A stretch of DNA of 64,000 nucleotides, from assembly GCA_014529385.2 (NCBI GenBank), contig CM043948.1, positions 20,257,951 through 20,321,950 on the forward strand, given 5' to 3'. Of this stretch, positions 1-11,020 are shown piece after piece (position 1 is the first letter of the stretch; each line of letters opens with the position of its first letter). The notes below the pieces were generated by a model. The model was not told where the DNA came from, did no database searches, and worked only from the letters and a program-made list of their open reading frames with translations. This DNA comes from Adiantum capillus-veneris (taxonomy: Eukaryota > Streptophyta > Polypodiopsida > Polypodiales > Pteridaceae). The translations under genes were made by a program, and so were the position numbers.

Positions 1-1250
1 TTACCTAATTATCTTAGCAGCATTACATTATTTTTAGGAGAAATTAAAAGGGAAAGAATATCAAACTGATCCAAAATGCTTTTAGATAATTATCAAAGGT
101 AAATCATATCTTAGTAAGCCTGTGATAATTATCTTAACTTCATATAATTAGTTTAACTAATTATCTCAACATAATTACACTATTTTTAGGAGAAATTAAA
201 AGGAGGAAATAGCAAATTGATCCAAAATTCTTTGAGATAATTATTAGAGAAACAACATATCTTATGGAACCCATGACATTTATCTCAACCTTAGATGATT
301 AGTTTAACTAATTATCTCAGTATAATTATACTATTTTTAGGAGAAATTAAAAGAGAGAAAATAGCAAATTGATCCAAAATGCTTTGAGATAGTTATTAGA
401 GGAAAAAAACATCTTATAAAACCTGTGATAATTATCTTAACCTCAGATATTTAGTTTAACTAATTATCTCAGTAGAATTACACTATTTTTAGGAAAAAAT
501 AGCAAATTGATCCAAAATGCTTTAAGATAATTATCAAAGTAAAAACATATCTTAGGGAAGCCTTGATAATTATCTTAATCTTAGATAATTAGTTTAACTA
601 ATTATCTCAGTAGAAAAACACCATTTTTAAGAAAAAATTAATGGAGAAAAATAATAAATTAAACTAAAAACCTTTGAGATAATTATCAAAGATAAATCAC
701 ATCTTAACAAACCCATGATAATTATTTTATTCACAAATAATTAGTTTAGCTTATTACCTTAGTAGAAAAACACTATTTTTTAGGATAAAGTAAAAGGGAA
801 AATTAGTAGATCATGTGATATGATTACATACTATTTATTAGAGTTAGACTACATGATAAAAAGTCTGTGATAACTATCTCAAGGTTAGAAACTTAGTATA
901 GATATTTATCTAAGTCAAATTATACTAATTCTAGCTGAAAACTAAAGAGAAAAATTAGTAATTCATGCTATATGATTACATGCTATCTATCAGAGCTAGA
1001 TTACATGATGAAAAGGCCGTGAAAATTATGTGAAGGATACAAACTTAGTATAGAATTTATACTAATTCTAGCTAGAAACTAAAGGGGAAAAAACTAGTAA
1101 ATCATGTTATATAATTACATGATAAAGAGTCCGTGATAATTATGTCAAAGTTATAAAATTAGTATAGATATTTATCTAAGTCAAATTATACTAATTTTAG
1201 CTGAAAATTAAAGATGGAAATTAGATAATTGAGTTGGAAAATTAAAAGAT
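1..1250 (+). repeat. Degenerate ~150-bp tandem array inside LTR copy 1
   Basis: The phrase ACTATTTTTAGGAGAAATTA and its variants recur near 30, 183, 333, 486, 624 and 774, a spacing of about 140-153 bp. Each unit carries the palindrome GATAATTATC and a near-palindrome of the form GATAATTAGTTTAACTAATT. From about 800 the units change to a second variant (TCATGTGATATGATTACAT), again every ~150 bp. The array lies within the LTR and recurs in both other LTR copies. Confidence 0.85.
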
Positions 1251-2618
1251 AATTACCAGAGGTCACAAACGTTCTTATCTTCTTGTGATAATTATTCCAT
1301 AGTTAATTAGTGAGTTTAGAAAATTATAATTGATCAAAAGTTCTATTTCTAGCAAAAGATTAATTAAAATAAATAGACTTTGCGATCAAAAGTTTTTAGG
1401 AAAATTATAGTAAGTGTAAACCTATGATATAAAGTGAAAGAAATAAACTCTTTGAGAGAAAATAAGTAGAATAAATATTAAGCTCAAAATAAACATATTT
1501 CAAGCATAAAATTCGATGGAAACATTAGAAAAAACATTTGCAAAATTATAAGAAATTTAGGATAGCTTAGAAAACCCTTAGAAAAGATGTAGAAAAAGCT
1601 ATCACGACTATATAGAAAAATAACAAATTACTAGGTCAAGAATTTACCAATTAAGACTATAGATTTAACCTAGATAGAAAAAAATTGGATACAAAGGTTA
1701 AGTTTAGCTTTCGGATAATCTACCTTTTGATCATCCTTAAGACAGCTTGTCTTAAGACATCTCCGACTCCTTGGTATAAATTGATGAATAATGATGGCTT
1801 TCCAGCCACGGATAAGTCGGTTACCCCCATGAACGTTGAGTTTCTACTCCATGTCATGTCTTGATGTTTCTACATAAGTTAGGATACCGTTTTTAATCAT
1901 AGGAAATCCGCCCTCTTGTATGGGCAACTGGTTTGGTTTATGGGCACCCGGAACCTTGGGTGGGGGTTTATCCACTCCGGATTGTGAATAAGGAATGGGT
2001 GCCGTTTTTTCACCTTTAGGTGATCTTGAGACAAGAAGAGTACTGGTCATGGTTATTATGGACAATGTTTTGATTGACAATACCCTGTCTTAAGTTTAAA
2101 GATGTCTGTTTTCTAAAAGAATGCTTTCAATGCTGTCTTCAAGGAATTACTGTGACGGGACGTTAAAAGAAACCATTATTTTAAATGTTAAAACAATGTG
2201 ATAGAAAGATAAATGAATCATGTGTGAGTGCAGGGTGGTAAGTGGGGATTGACTAAGGTTGTCAATCATGGACGGGTGGACCTCATTAGTCAGGTAACTA
2301 TCCATCCCTACGCATTAAAACATTTAGAAAACTTCTTCACTTGGAAGAGGAGTCCACCAGCGGCTGTGCCCTCACATCTGTTAGGGGGGGAAAAGTGTTG
2401 GTTGAGGATAACTTAGCCCAATTGTGGCAGTTATAGGGCCAAAATAGTTTTTTGGACACGATTAGGTCTTCTTCTAAGGATATAGACCCAAGCCATTAAC
2501 AATGGTAAAGGTCTATTCCTTGGATTTTTCTTGTTTAGAGAATCTGATTTTTATTAGACCTAGAGACCTGTCAAGGATCCCATCCCGATCTTGGTAGTGG
2601 CGGGTTGGGGATCTCACA
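1..2618 (+). mobile_element. Family A gypsy LTR, copy 1 (5' LTR, left end outside window)
   Basis: The right end (GGGGATCTCACA) is followed two bases later by a primer site, so this is a 5' LTR. It aligns in order with 5209-9341 and, inverted, with 9917-13500: a tandem AT-rich array, an A-rich middle, then a conserved ~880-bp block from about 1735. The block opens with an inverted repeat, CTTAAGACA / TGTCTTAAG. Compared with copy 2, about 390 bp are missing around 1720-1735, which removes the short internal ORF seen there. The assignment rests on shared sequence and the adjacent primer site; the 5' boundary is not visible. Confidence 0.85.
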
Positions 2619-2620
2619 AG

Positions 2621-2632
2621 TGGTATAAGAGC
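2621..2632 (+). promoter_or_regulatory. Primer binding site (initiator tRNA-Met type)
   Basis: TGGTATAAGAGC differs by one base from the canonical plant retrotransposon primer site TGGTATCAGAGC, complementary to the 3' end of initiator tRNA(Met). It lies two bases after the LTR end, which fixes the LTR boundary and the plus orientation of this element. Confidence 0.85.
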
Positions 2633-2719
2633 ATGTGTTAACTAAAGTCTTGGACCTAGGGAAACTCTAAGGTGTTAGGTTGAAATAAGTGATCTTGATG
2701 AATTCAATTAAAGAGATAT

Positions 2720-3238
2720 TTGATTAAAAAGAGGGAGACAAAGAAAGAGAGAGAATTGTTTCCATATTTGCAGAAAGATTTCCATCAGGCCTACTGCAAA
2801 TCCATGGATTTCAACACTAGGTTTATGAAAGCTTGCCTATCCCGACACTATTCAATGCGAAAAAACGTGATGAAATGGCTAGATAAGAGATTTTCTCCTT
2901 CCACTTGGAGGATCAGCTGGTCAGGATCTGGTGGAATTTTCTTCATTGATGCGGGAGAGCTAGAAGGTTTAGAACTAAATATGAAGAGACTCAAGTGGGT
3001 CGAAGATCTTCAAGTGATTGAATTATACTTTTTCATTGGAACGGAGAATCCAGAGGAAACCCTTGTAATAGATGATGTCCAAGTATCACAAAATCAGTGG
3101 GTGTTTGACCAAGTGTCTAAAGTAATCTACCCAGGTAGAATTAGACCCATAGGTGTAGGCCCTAGTTTTAATGGACCAAAAGATGTATATTTTGATCCTA
3201 TATCTGATCCACCCAAAGTCCACAAGATTCTTGTATAG
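2720..3238 (+). CDS. 172-codon ORF of unknown function in retroelement leader
   Basis: This open frame lies between the primer site and the gag body. The predicted product is basic at its start (KKRETKKERE) and then mixed, with no motif I recognise: no zinc knuckle, protease triad, signal peptide or membrane segment. It does not resemble the gag that follows and has no second copy in the window. It lies inside the interval I propose as an intron of gag (see Findings). It could be leader-encoded, captured, or a chance open frame; a function cannot be assigned. Confidence 0.3.
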   Translation: MIKKRETKKERELFPYLQKDFHQAYCKSMDFNTRFMKACLSRHYSMRKNVMKWLDKRFSPSTWRISWSGSGGIFFIDAGELEGLELNMKRLKWVEDLQVIELYFFIGTENPEETLVIDDVQVSQNQWVFDQVSKVIYPGRIRPIGVGPSFNGPKDVYFDPISDPPKVHKILV

Positions 3239-3449
3239 GATTATCGTCACCCTTGTACATAGTAGGACCTTCATGGATTGTATTAACTCTTGTACATACT
3301 ATGGTTCTCATGGGTATGCTATAAGCAGTTTTGTTTATGGTTTGGTAATTGTCTTCATCTTGTGTGAAAAAGTTTTGAGTATGAGATAAGTTAAAAGCAT
3401 AAGTAAGAGAGATTTCATCTGGTACTAAATTCCACTAATTCAATCTCAG

Positions 3450-4319
3450 GGAAATACTCGCGTAAATAGCCTTTACACTGTTGCTCAAGAGAAGAAATTA
3501 TTACTAAAGCAAGTTCAACTCTCTACTTTCAAGGGAGAGGGACCCAATTTAGAGCGAGATGTCTAAGCATGGTTAGATGCTATGAACGACTATTTTCAAA
3601 CTGCAGGAACTGCTTCGGAAAACCAAACAATGTTGGGTATGTTCCGTCTCATCAGAGGTGCCAAACTTTGGTTGAAGCAACAGTGCAAAGATAATCCCAC
3701 GAGTAGTCCATCTTGGGAGAAAATGAAGCTTGCAATCAAAGAACGTTATCTCCCTCCTGCACATCAGGCTATCAAGATGAATGAGTTATTTGGTCTATGC
3801 AAGCTAGGACTTTCATTAGAGGAGTACTACACCAATTTTGTGTCTTTAGGACACTATGCTCCTCAGATGACCATGGAGCAACAAATTTCCCATTTCTGTC
3901 AAGGCCTCAACAAACCCCTGAGTACACGTCTTGAAGCCATGAGGCCTACATCAATAGAAGATGCCCTTCTCAGGGCTAAGCCTCTTGCAGCCAAAGGAAC
4001 CAAATCCATAAGGAACTATAATGGATTTAATAACTTGAGGGGAAGAACTAGGGGAACTTTCAACCAAGGATACCAACAACGTGGACTAGCTGCAGCAATG
4101 AACTTGGAGCAGACCTTCTCAAACGTTAGGTGCTATGGATGCAATCAAATGGGGCACTATAGAAATAACTATCGTGAAGAGAAAAACCCTCGAACTACTG
4201 CTAGAGCCGTTCCTCAAAATCAAGGAGAGAATCTAAGAGGAGGTAGAAATGGAGAACAAGGTAGAGGAAGAGCAAGAGGAGCCAGATCTTATGCAATCAT
4301 GGGAGAACCAACCTTATGA
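3450..4319 (+). pseudogene. Family A gag body (capsid plus zinc-knuckle remnant)
   Basis: Gag packages element RNA into cytoplasmic particles. The frame opens at 3450 directly after a TCTCAG that looks like a splice acceptor; an in-frame stop lies at 3426-3428, and no ATG occurs before 3582. It contains STFKGEGPN, an in-frame TAA at 3564, then a plant gypsy capsid region (WLDAMNDYF, GAKLWLKQQ, FCQGLNKP) and a basic, Gly/Arg-rich tail. The zinc knuckle reads CYGCNQMGHYRNNY: the fourth ligand, normally Cys, is Tyr. The stop and the lost ligand mark a dead copy. The lack of an in-frame start before the capsid region suggests that the true N terminus is encoded elsewhere. Confidence 0.8.
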
Positions 4320-5208
4320 ATGTGGAAGATAAAAGAGCCACTCTCTTGGCCACAGTTAGCAATCCTAGAGCTTTGTAAACCACTATAAATCAATAATGTA
4401 AAGCTTTGAGTTACTTATATAGTAAAAATGGTATACATGATTTTCTTTTCCAAAATTACCTAAGGAGTCTAAAGCTAAATTAGCATTCAATCAAAAAAAT
4501 TAAGGGTTGAACTAGAAAATGAGGCAGAGGTTCTCGATAGTAAGAAAAGAATTTGAATTTTGAGAATGAGATAGTTATCAAGAAACCAAGTCACATTATT
4601 TGTGCACACGATAGCCTTCCTTGGAAAATGACCTAGATATGAAAGTATTAAGGTACGAGACTAATAGGAAGCCGAAAAGAACTCTTGGTATGATACTTCT
4701 TAAAACCCTTTACATATTGTTGGTCAACCAGGTTAGAGCAGAGAGGGGGTACCTCTGGTGAAATAGTGGAAGTTTGTACCGAATGCAGATTGCTCAAGAT
4801 GGCAAGAACACGCCGAGCGCGTTCAGATTGGCAAAGCTCGAATACATGATAATTGTCGAACACTGATTTCTCTGAATGGTCAGTTAGACCAAGCGCATTC
4901 ATGATGACAAGGTGGATATATGGATCTTTTCTGGAATGGATTTAATCTGGTTTTTGAGATGATACAAATAGTTTGTAAAGTTTTTTAAGATGAGCTCAAC
5001 ACTGACAGTTTCTTAGGGAAAAATTTGACTAGCAAGTAACTCTAACTAGGGAAACAAGTCTGCAAAACAGAATAATTAGAGAACATTTAGTAAAATAGAA
5101 GGACTACCCCACTGAAGACGTCACATGGGAGGATGAAGTATCACTTTTCAAAAATTTTCCCAAATATGGTTGAGATGAGGACATCTCAATTTATTAAGTT
5201 GGGATGAT
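4320..5208 (+). mobile_element. Residual internal region of family A; pol deleted, only its last codons remain
   Basis: Protease, reverse transcriptase and RNase H are absent. From about 4400 to 5040 I see no recognisable coding sequence. Around 5110-5171 one frame reads PTEDVTWEDEVSLF, then a stop, the usual tail of a gypsy integrase/chromodomain region (ATWEDE...FP). The purine-rich AAGTTGGGATGAT ending at 5208 is the likely polypurine tract, and the LTR begins at 5209. The copy is therefore an internally deleted derivative. The same tail occurs inverted at 13501-13680. Confidence 0.7.
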
Positions 5209-6089
5209 TGTAAGGTTTCCAATTTTTGAAACCTTAGAAATTGTACAAAGTCTGATCAAACTAACTTGGTTGCTAAGAAAACATTGTAGAATGATCCAAC
5301 TATGGCAAATATTGGTATTTTTGGAACCGTAACCAAAGCAGGGTTAAAATTTTTCAAAACCGAATTCCGATAAAATCTGGAAAAGTTACGGGCTTTGAAA
5401 GGTTACACTATGAATTTAATTAGTTAAGTAAAATTAAATGGTTTCAGTACTTATTACTGCTAAAGGCTTTTTTATCCTAAGGTTCTAGAAATTGCAAATA
5501 TTTCCAAAATTAATCATTAAAAGTCAACAAACTAGTAGAAAATCGATTCTGTGTATCTCGGGGGCTATGTGGGGTAATGATGAACTTTCCTAGACTAGAT
5601 TTAGCAACAGGGGGCATTTTTGGAGCTGTAGGGCTGCTTGGGATGCAAGTTACTGCCATTTTCCAACCTGTGAGTGCCCAGAAACCTATAAATATGACCC
5701 TTGCTTCACAATTTTAGACAGACTCAGAGCCTTGGTACATTCTCTGTCATCTAGAGAGACCTCTACGCAGAAATCACTAGAGAGCAAAGCTCTAGTTGGT
5801 TAATCAATCGTAATTAACACTAACCTTTTTTTATTAGTAAAACTAGGTTAATCTATTTATAATTTTCTTAATTAATTGAATATTAAACTTATGTATACTC
5901 TAAAATTCTCTCCTTATTCAAAATTTGTTGTTGATTATTGTGATTAAGCTTAAGGATGCTAAGCTAATTAATTATTATATCATATTAGAACTGAAATTCC
6001 TAGTTTTAACCAAAAATTAATAATAATTATACTAATTAAATTTGCATTAAGATGAGATAATTATCACAGCTATACTAAAATGTCATTAT

Positions 6090-7510
6090 GTTAGGAAAAT
6101 TATCTTGTAATTTTTTGAGTAATTTTTATAATTATTTAAGCAGAATTACATTGTTTTTGAGAGAAAAGTAAAGGGAAAAATGATCAAAATAATCCAAAAT
6201 TCTTTGAGATATTTATCAAAGGTAAATCACATCTTAGTGAACCCGTGATAATTATCTTAAACTTAGATAATTAGTTTACCTAATTATCTTAGCAGAATTA
6301 CACTGTTTTTAGGACAAATTAAAAGAGAAAAAATAGCAAATTGATCCAAAATGCTTTGAGATAATTATCAAAGGTAAATCGCATCTTATTGAGCCTGTGA
6401 TAATTATATTAACCTCAAAAAACTAGATTAACTAATTATCTCAGCATAATTACACTATTTTTTGGAGAAATCAAAAGCGAAAAAATGCTTTGAGATAATT
6501 ATTAGAGAAACAACATATCTTATGGAACCCGGGATATTTATCCTAACCTCAGATGGTTAGTTTAACTAATTATCTCAGCATAATTATACTGTTTTTAGGG
6601 AAAATTAAAAGGGGGAAAATAACAAATTGATTCAAAATGCTTTGAGATAATTATCAAAGAAAACAAAACATCCTATGAAACCCGTGATAATTATCTTAAC
6701 CTCAAATATTTAGGTTAACTAATTATCTCAATAAAATTATACTATTTTTATGGAAAAATAAACATGGAAAATTAGAAAACTGATCCAAAATTCTTTGAGA
6801 TAAATATCAAAGTAAAGACACATCTTAGGGAACCCTTAAAAATTATCTTAGTCTCAGATAATTAGTTTAATTAATTATCTCAGTAGCAAAACACTATTTT
6901 TAAGAGAAATATAATGAAAAAAAATAGTAAATTAAACTAAAAACCTTTTAGATAATTATCAGAGATAAATCACATCTTAACAAGCCCGTGATAATTATCT
7001 TAACCATAGATAATTATTTTAGCTTATTATTTTAGTAGAAAAACACTATTTTTGATAGTAAAGTAAAGGGGGAAATTAGTAAATCATGTGATATGATTAC
7101 ATACTATTTATCAAAGTTAGACTACATGATAAAAAGTTTATGATGATTATGTTAAGGTTAGAAACTTAGTATAGATATTTATCTAAGTCAAATGATACTA
7201 ATTCTAGCTGAAAACGAAAGAGGGAAAGTAATAATTCATGCTATATGATTACATGCTATTTATCAGAGCTAGATTACATGATGAAAAGTTCGTGATAATT
7301 ATGTCAAGGGTACAAACTTAGTATAGAAATTATACCAAATCTAAGTAGAAACCAAAGGGAAAAATTAGTAAATCATGTTATATGATTACATGCTATTTAT
7401 GAGAGTTAGATTACATGATAAAGAGGCCGTGATAATTATGTTAAGGTTAGAAAATTAGTATAGATTTTTATCTAAGTCAAATTATACTAGTTTTAGCTGA
7501 AAATTAAAGA
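6090..7510 (+). repeat. Degenerate ~150-bp tandem array inside LTR copy 2
   Basis: The same unit as at 1-1250. The landmark TTTTTAGG/TTTTTGG recurs near 6152, 6306, 6452, 6593, 6743, 6896 and 7050, every ~145-153 bp. The second unit type (TCATGTGATATGATTACAT) follows to about 7510. Array position and unit order match copy 1, so the array was already in the ancestral LTR. Confidence 0.85.
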
Positions 7511-8058
7511 TGGAAATTAGATAATTGAGTTGGAAAATTAAAAGATAGTTACCACAGGTCACAAACATCGTTATCTTCTTGTAATAATTATATCATAGTT
7601 AATTAGTGAGTTTAGAAAATTATAATTGACCAAAAGCCTTAGTTTTAGCAAAAGATTAAATAAAATAAATAGACTTTGCGATCAAAAGTTATTAGGAAAA
7701 TTATAGTAAGTGTAAACTTATGATTTATAGTGGAGGAAATGAACTCTTTGAAAGAAAATAAATAGAAAAAATATTAAGCTCAAAATAAATAGATTCCAAG
7801 CTTAAAATTCGATGAAAAAATTAGAAAAAAGATATACAAAATTATAAGAAAATTAGGATAGCTTAGAAAACCCTTAGGGAAGCTGTGAAAGAAGTTATCA
7901 TACTTATATAGAAAAATACGAAATTACTAGGTCAAGAATTTATCAATTAAGACTATAAATTTAACCTAGATTTGGAAAAAATTGGATACAAAGGTTAAGT
8001 CTAGCTTTCAGATAATTTACCTAATGATTAGACGTCCTTTTTATAACGATAAGAAGTT

Positions 8059-8220
8059 ATGGCACCTAAAAGGACCCAAGAAAATCTTACATCTGATGAT
8101 GAGGATATAGCTCCAAAACAAACTAGAGCGTCGCTCGATGACGAAGCCCGGCCTAGTAGTAGGCCTATGGAGGAGAGTCTTCAGGTGCTAGCATAGCAGC
8201 AGATGGCAAATCAATCGCAG
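8059..8220 (+). CDS. LTR-embedded 54-codon frame, candidate first exon of gag
   Basis: The frame starts MAPKRTQEN and ends MANQSQ at a CAG/GTGGGT that fits a plant 5' splice site (exon end 8220, GT at 8221). The minus-strand LTR copy has a frame of identical length (54 codons, 11182-11021) with the conserved pattern MAPKRTxEN...PSxRPxEESL...QSQ. A TAG interrupts this copy at 8194-8196, where the other has Pro. The basic MAPKRT start resembles the N termini of plant gypsy Gag proteins. Conserved length and reading frame inside an LTR argue against chance; splicing to the gag body is inferred. Confidence 0.5.
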
Positions 8221-9341
8221 GTGGGTTTCCCATTATTCAATTAAGTCTTTAAATAGTTTAAGTTCTTTTATAAGTTAGCATTGCATACGTAAGGAGTGAG
8301 TAAGAATAAGAAAAGGAATAATCGACCACAACCGGAGGGTAACTTTCAACGTGCATTGTTTATAATGTAGGAAAGAATTGTTTGGATTAAAATTGGTTGA
8401 ATTAGGAAAGATATGTTTGATCATCCTTAAGACAGCTTATCTCAAGACACCTCCGACTCCTTGATATAAATTGATGAATAATGATGGCTTTCCAGCCACG
8501 GATAAGCCGGTTACCCCCATGAACGTTGAGTTTCTACTCCGTGTCATGTCTTGATGTTTCTACATAAGTTAGGATACCGTTTTTTATCCTAGGGGAGCCG
8601 CCCGATTGTATTGGCAACTGGTTTGGTGTATGGGCACCCGAAACCTTCGGTGGGGGTTTATCCACTCCGGATTGTGAATAAGAAATGGGTGTCGTTTTTT
8701 CACCCTTAGGTGATCTTGAGACAAGAAGAGTACTGGTCATAGTTATTATGGAAAATTTTTTGATTGACAGTACCTTGTGTTAAGTTTAAAGATGTCTGTT
8801 TTCTAAAAGAATGCTTTCAATGCTGCCTTCAAGGAGTTTCTGTGACGAGACGTTAAAAGAAACCATTATTTTAAATGTTAAAACAATGTGATAGTAAGAT
8901 AAATGAATCATGTGTGAGTGCGAGGTGGTAAGTGGGGATTGACTAAGGTTGTCAATCATGGACGGGTGGACCTGATTAGTCAGGTAACTATCCACACCTG
9001 CGCACTAAAACGTTTAGAAAACTTCTTCACTTGGAAGCGGAGTCCATCAGTAGTTGTGTCCTCAAATCTATTAGGGGGAAAAAAGCGTTGGTTGAGGATA
9101 CCTTAGCCCAATTGTGGTAGTTATAGGGCCGAAATAGTTTTTTGGACTTTTAATACATTGTCCCGTTTTCACTGCGAGACAGGACTAGGTCTTCTTCTAA
9201 GGCTATAGACCCAAGCCATTGTCAATGGTAAAGCTCTATTCCTTGGATTTTGCTTGTTTAGAGAATCAAATTTTTATCAGACCTAAAGACTTATCAAGGA
9301 TCCCATCCCGATCTTGGTAGTGACGGGTTGGGGATCTCACA

Positions 9342-9475
9342 CATATTTTAGGATTTTTTTCCAAAATTGACTATAAAACCCCTTATTTTAATGTATCTCT
9401 GTTAAATTGCCTAAAGTTTTTGCATTTTAAAATCCCTCCGTTTGAACTCACGTTATACGTTAACATGATTACATA
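9342..9475. other. Short AT-rich spacer
   Basis: AT-rich sequence between the end of LTR copy 2 and the isolated reverse-transcriptase fragment. I see no gene or repeat in it. A target duplication cannot be tested because the other end of the element is outside the window. Confidence 0.5.
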
Positions 9476-9916
9476 GTGCACCCCCCGAGATTTTGTACAA
9501 TGTTTGGTCTTTATGAATATCTAGTCATGCATTTTGGTTTGACTAATGCGTCAGCCACATTCGATCGTTTAATGGAGAATATTTTTAGACCCCACCGCAA
9601 GTTTATTGGAGTGTTCTTTGATGATATCACCATCTACTCCAAGTCTTTGGAGCACAAGCAACATCTCCAGGTAATTTTTAAAGCTTTATGGGAGAAGAAG
9701 ATTTTTATCAATCAAAAGAAGAGTGAACTTTTCCTTCAAGAGATTCAATACTTAGGTCATATTATTTCTCAAGATGGTATCCAAAGCTAGAGTTAATAAA
9801 AGCATGGCCTAATCCAAGGAACTTGTATGAGCTAAGAAGATTTATTGGTATGTGTGCATACTATAGATGCTTCATAGAAAAATTTTCTCAAATAGCACGA
9901 CCATTACATGACTAAA
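9476..9916 (+). pseudogene. Reverse transcriptase / RNase H fragment of a gypsy pol
   Basis: The frame opens inside the RT palm with FGLYEYLVM, GLTNASATFDR and the catalytic box VFFDDI (the gypsy form of YxDD), then QKKSELFLQEIQYLGHIIS. After a stop near 9788 the next frame still encodes the RT-connection motif (PNPRNLYELRRFIGMCAYYR). It ends abruptly at 9916, where the inverted LTR copy 3 begins. The same RT-connection sequence in G3 (55050-55160) continues with LTKKN, so LTR copy 3 entered within a gypsy pol. Only about 440 bp survive, wedged between two family A LTRs. Confidence 0.85.
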
Positions 9917-11020
9917 TGTAAGGTCCCCAATCCTGCCGACACCAAAAAACGGGATGGTACCATTGACAGGTCTCTAGGCCTACTAAAGTCAAAGTCCTTA
10001 AACAAGAAAAATTCCAGGGAATTCACCCTTACCATTGACAATGGTTTAGGTTTATAGCCCTAGAAAGAGACCTAGTCCTCTCTCACAGTGGAAACGGGAC
10101 CATAAAAAAATTTCCGGCCCTATAACTTCATCATTCAGATTTTGGTTTCCTTAGCCAACATTTTTTTTCCCCTAACATATGTGAGGGGCAGAGCCATTGG
10201 TGGATTCCTCTTCTAAGTGAAGAAGTTTCTGAACGTTTAGTGCGCGGGAATGGATAGTTACCTGACTAATCAGGTCCACCCGTTCATGATTGACAACCTT
10301 AGTCAATCCCCACTTACCACCCCACACTCACACATGATTTCTGTGTTTTTTAATTACTACCACATTCTTTTCACGATTAAAATAATGATTCCTTTTTAAC
10401 TTTCACAACTGCATTTCATTAAGACAACCTTTGAAAACAGTATCTGAAGACATTCTTTTAGCAAACAAAGATCCTTAGACTTAAGACAAGGTACTGTCAT
10501 TTTGAAGTATCTCTGACCAGTATTGGCTTGTCTCAAGACCACCTATACAGGGGTGAAAAAACGACACCCATTCCTTATTTATAAAAACCGGGGTGAAAAA
10601 AGCCATCAACCAAAGTCCGGGCGCCTATACGCCAATCGGCTGCCCATACAATCGGGAGGTTCCTCTAGGATAAACTTGAAAGTACTATCCACAAACACAA
10701 ACAAGCACGGGGTAAAGACTCCACGCATGCTGAGGAAACCGACTCATCCATGATGGTATCTCCATCATTACTCATTATCGGGAGTAAAATTTTTCCAAGG
10801 AATCAGAGGTGTCTTGAGACAAGCTTTCTTAAGGATGGTCAAACATTTATTTCCTAAGTCAATCAGTCATAACCCAATCATTTCTTTCCTATTTAAAATC
10901 ATTGCTCGTTGGTTTCGTGGAAGTTACCTTGCATTTACAGCCAGTCTGTCCTTCCTAACCTTATGTATGCAATGTTAACTTAAAAATGAACTTTTTTAAG
11001 TGAACAAAATAGAAATCCAC

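Larger units (their letters stand above)
5209..9341 (+). mobile_element. Family A gypsy LTR, copy 2 (3' LTR, complete, ~4.1 kb)
   Basis: It starts TGTAAGGTTTCC after a polypurine tract and ends GGGGATCTCACA, giving the TG...CA ends of LTRs. Order: 0.9 kb unique 5' part; tandem array about 6090-7510; A-rich middle; 8030-8420 with a 54-codon reading frame; conserved 3' block 8420-9341. At ~4.1 kb it is far longer than typical gypsy LTRs and is comparable to the longest, those of Ogre-type elements. With copy 1 it brackets gag in one orientation, but copy 1 lacks 390 bp present here, so either copy 1 lost them later or the two LTRs come from different insertions. Confidence 0.85.

Noticed and set aside
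1-1250. Possible CRISPR-like array of regularly spaced palindromic repeats
   Set aside because: Repeat and spacer both diverge together, the period is ~150 bp, no cas genes are present, and the sequence is part of an LTR in a plant-like genome.
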